The position numbers were made by a program, and so were the translations under genes. A DNA stretch of 64,000 bases, taken from contig NW_023503807.1 in NCBI RefSeq assembly GCF_014529535.1, positions 905,332-969,331 of the forward strand, written 5' to 3'. This document shows positions 58,442-64,000 of the stretch, in pieces. Each line of letters starts with the position of its first letter. Position 1 is the stretch's first letter. Source of the DNA: Bradysia coprophila. Lineage: Eukaryota; Arthropoda; Insecta; Diptera; Sciaridae. Under the pieces are notes generated by a model. The model had not been told where the DNA came from. It worked only from the letters and a program-made list of their open reading frames with translations, and did not search any database.

Positions 58442-58735
58442 CAACACCACTTGGCAGCTGTCAAATAGCACTTTTGCTTGAAGTGCGTTGCTTTGCTAAA
58501 AACCATCTGTTTAAAATCCGAATATAGATTAACAAAAATAGATGAGTTTGTAACGTCACTAATACATGCATTAACAATAAGTACAAACCGCTTTCGATAG
58601 TATACATTAACAAGTTGATTAACGCGTTGCATCTTGACTTACACATCGTGAAGTCTTCCATTTTTAGATACACAGTAAACACAAATAGTTTGAATATTTT
58701 GAAATAATTAATATCCCGACTGATCGTAACTATAT

Positions 58736-58802
58736 TTTACGTACTTCTGGTCGGTAAATGAAATTTTTTGAGTTCATTTACCGACCAGAAGCACGTAAAG
58801 CA
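58736..58802. repeat. Short palindrome (hairpin) of about 65 bp
   Basis: TTTACGTACTTCTGGTCGGT, continuing AAATGAA, is mirrored after a short loop by TTCATTTACCGACCAGAAGCACGTAAA with one mismatch. Confidence 0.7.
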
Positions 58803-58809
58803 CTGTACA

Positions 58810-59536
58810 GCCCTTAAAGTTTTTTAGTTGTTCTGAACTTAGACGTCCCTTAAAAGATTTTTCTGAACTTATACGACCCTGAAAAAAAATTTTGTTTTCG
58901 ACCCAGTGTCCTTTGACTTTGTTTTTTCGTTCGTTTTTTCATTTGTCTTTGAAGAGGTTTTCTCAAGTGCCGGAGAGATTTTCGTTCGTCGCCGGGAAGT
59001 TTTTTGTTGGTTTGCTTGATTATGGCTGCAGAGCGTAAGTTACGTTTTCTTTTTGTTGTAATGTTTCTGTTCTAAGTGATAAGAGTGTCATTAGTACCCT
59101 ACCTGAAAAACCGTCGAACGCATACGGTCTCAATGATCTACACTTTTTAACGTCCTTGACGATGGCCCCTAAGAAGTTTGTTTCACTTTGTAATTCGCTT
59201 TGGAATTATAGAGAAGAACTGTGATGATCATTGAGACTAGCGGGTGGAAACGGTCGTCTTTAGAATTGTTAGGGGATAGGTTTGGGGAATGGAGGTTTGG
59301 TCAAATGATGAAGAGCAACAGCTCTGTTAAGAATTACTGAAGAATTGCCATAAGCCTATGTTAGAGTACACCATCCCTGGATTGATCAATATATCCAGGC
59401 TAAAGAACGATTTTGTAATTTTGGATAATTGGCATGTAGTGTAATGTCACCCGTATAAAAATGGTCTGTATGATTGGACCAGCTGAAAAACAGCTGCAAC
59501 TGTCATCATCTCTGTCAGATATTTTTATGACATCTT
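58810..59536 (+). other. Non-coding stretch with a possible first exon
   Basis: At 59025 the sequence ATGGCTGCAGAGC is followed directly by GTAAGTTA, which resembles a first coding exon with donor. No matching downstream exon is recognisable before the esterase gene, so this is only a possibility. Nothing else is seen. Confidence 0.2.
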
Positions 59537-59604
59537 TTTATTAACAACAACAACAACAAAATTTTAACAAATCCTAAGCTTTCTAAAGTCAACAGCTGCA
59601 CTTG

Positions 59605-62546
<2,942 letters not shown>

Positions 62547-63689
62547 TTTCAATGGATGTTGCTCGTAAACTCAATTAAAATCGACTGAAAACAGTGTCTG
62601 ACTGAATGTGTCTGTGCTATTGAACAGTAACATTTGCAGTCATTATTTTACGCAAAATGATTATGACCACACTAACATTAACCAGTAATTACACTTGCCG
62701 AGAAATGACTGGAACATCTAACTGTAGTTAACTGTAACACATTCATACATTACATTCATTTTATCAAATAACGTGTGGTCATGTCTATATACATAGCGAG
62801 TCATATCTTATCAATCGGCTGTTTTTGTATGTACTTTAACATAGTATATGCCACTCCGTTTATAGTATTCATTATACTCTGACCTCATAGTTAGGTCTGA
62901 ATTTAGATTCAAAAACATGTGGTATGTACAATCAGACGGCATGGTTTTGTTAGTGTAAGTGGAAGTCAATCAAGTATAGTACAGAATTAACGTAAAATTA
63001 AGAGAAGAAGTGTGTAGTAGAATGGTTTAGTTGATTCAGCCGTTCAGGTCTCACAGCTGTAAGTCTTCCAACGTTTTTACCTCCCAGAATTTTAATCTGA
63101 CAATATTTTGGACGAAATCAGTTTGAATCTCTGAGAATTTAATTGAGTTGAATTTAGTGGAACCGGAGCGATTTGTTCTTGGAATAGAGTCGTGGTGAAT
63201 ATGGTGAAGATGCGAATAATTCTTTAAAAAAAAAAAGTTACTAAGGGTAGCACTTGCAGATACTTCTTGTCCTATAATATTTGAAATGACAGAAAAAATG
63301 GTTTCGTGAACATTTGGAATTAGTTTGGAAGCTTGGCTCAGTAGTTTTGCTTCTCTTGGTCGGACAATACAAGTGACCTCATGTCTACGAAACGAAAATG
63401 CAATACAACCATTAAACAAAAGACGACTAACTTTTCAAATTTACCAGGCTATATTTGCATTTAGCGCCAGACCGAAACATAATATTTGCAAATTAACCCA
63501 GTGTATAACAACGCCTTTCTTCTCTTAATTTGTTTCAGTAGATACGGATATAATTAGAAAAGGTCGGAATAGTGCTTGGGACCTATGAAAATCCATAGTC
63601 TATATCCATCTTATGTGAAAAAACGAAATTTTGCATTTTTATATGGAAGAACCAGGATTTCTAAATTCGATATCTCGGCCAATTGAAGC
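62547..63689. other. 5' flank of the esterase gene; no other gene supported
   Basis: Presumed promoter and 5'UTR of the esterase, then AT-rich DNA. A minus-strand frame at 63051-63419 (122 codons) shows no recognisable domain. Confidence 0.4.
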
Positions 63690-63875
63690 TGCAGTAACGT
63701 GTGATAGCTCTTTGAACTCGTATGGATGCCTCAATTCCGAATATCCAAGTCATTAGAGCCAAGGGAGAGAAGTCAAAAAGTTGCTGTATACATGCTCCGC
63801 CGTCCTCAAAAAAAAAATTGTAAACTTTTTTGGTAGTCACTTGCGTCACGCTAATAGGGTGGGCTGATAGGGCGG
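63690..63875 (-). mobile_element. Diverged 5' fragment of a family A relative
   Basis: CGTGTGATAGCTCTTTGAAC, TCGTATGGATGCC and ACTTGCGTCACG align in order with the family A 5' region (GTGTGATAGCTCGTTGAACT, CGTACGGACGCC, ACTTGCGTCACGGG). The end hairpin is not clear in this copy. Orientation as in family A copy 3. Confidence 0.55.
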
Positions 63876-64000
63876 AAAGACAGGAAAAAATCAAACAGAA
63901 AAACAAAGTAATTTTCCAACAACAAAATTTTACACTTTTATTGCGGTAAAAAAGACTGCTCTCAGCCGGTAAAAAATAGAACTTTTGAAAATTTGTGGTA

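Noticed and set aside
59025..59045. First exon ATGGCTGCAGAGC with GTAAGT donor as a gene
   Set aside because: No downstream exon recognised; far too short to call.
62547..62552. Esterase start two codons upstream
   Set aside because: The upstream codon is TTG; the first ATG at 62546 fits the hydrophobic N-terminus.

Overview
This is eukaryotic nuclear DNA, AT-rich and full of introns and transposons. Short GT-AG introns, six-cysteine odorant-binding proteins, an ARID5-type regulator with poly-Q and an insect-style carboxylesterase point to an insect, probably a lower dipteran such as a fungus-gnat relative; the order and family are inference. No bacterial features (operons, ribosome binding sites, CRISPR) are present.

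Genes, left to right: (1) the 3' part of an ARID5A/B-like transcription regulator gene (+, coding exons 1446-4692, 3'UTR to about 5530), whose first exons lie upstream; (2) a three-exon gene for a small two-pass membrane protein (+, 9586-13240), tail-to-tail with (3) an intronless leucine-rich-repeat transmembrane receptor-like gene (-, 13346-14821); (4, 5) two tandemly duplicated odorant-binding protein (OBP) genes (+, 20939-22061 and 23551-25180), the second with an apparent +1 frameshift in its signal-peptide exon; (6) a multi-pass membrane protein gene (-, 32888-35886) with nested transposons in an intron; (7) a third, unrelated OBP gene (-, 56829-57353); (8) a complete 11-exon carboxylesterase gene (-, 59605-62546) with an intact catalytic triad. 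OBPs and esterases are often secreted chemosensory or detoxification proteins, but nothing here ties them into one pathway.

The rest is mostly repeats. Family A (three copies, 11340-12621, 29625-31231, 40887-42012, plus fragments) looks like a non-autonomous Helitron/Helentron: it starts TC, ends CTGA after a hairpin, sits between A and T without target duplication, and carries a large foldback near the 3' end. Family C (18784-20673, 33605-34726, 36365-38226) has subterminal inverted repeats and a central array of 144-147 bp units. Family D is a large foldback; one copy hosts a family C element and the other hosts a 5'-truncated LINE. There are also a solo LTR with a 5 bp target duplication, hAT-type elements with 8 bp duplications, a MITE with a 10 bp duplication inside a minisatellite, many other inverted-repeat MITEs, and two arrays built from a 13 bp palindrome at the left edge.

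The most interesting material is the structure of the repeats: end hairpins of family A relatives that change sequence but keep base pairing, modules shared between families A and C, and nested insertions that define exact element ends. Several stretches of 1-4 kb hold no gene that can be supported.
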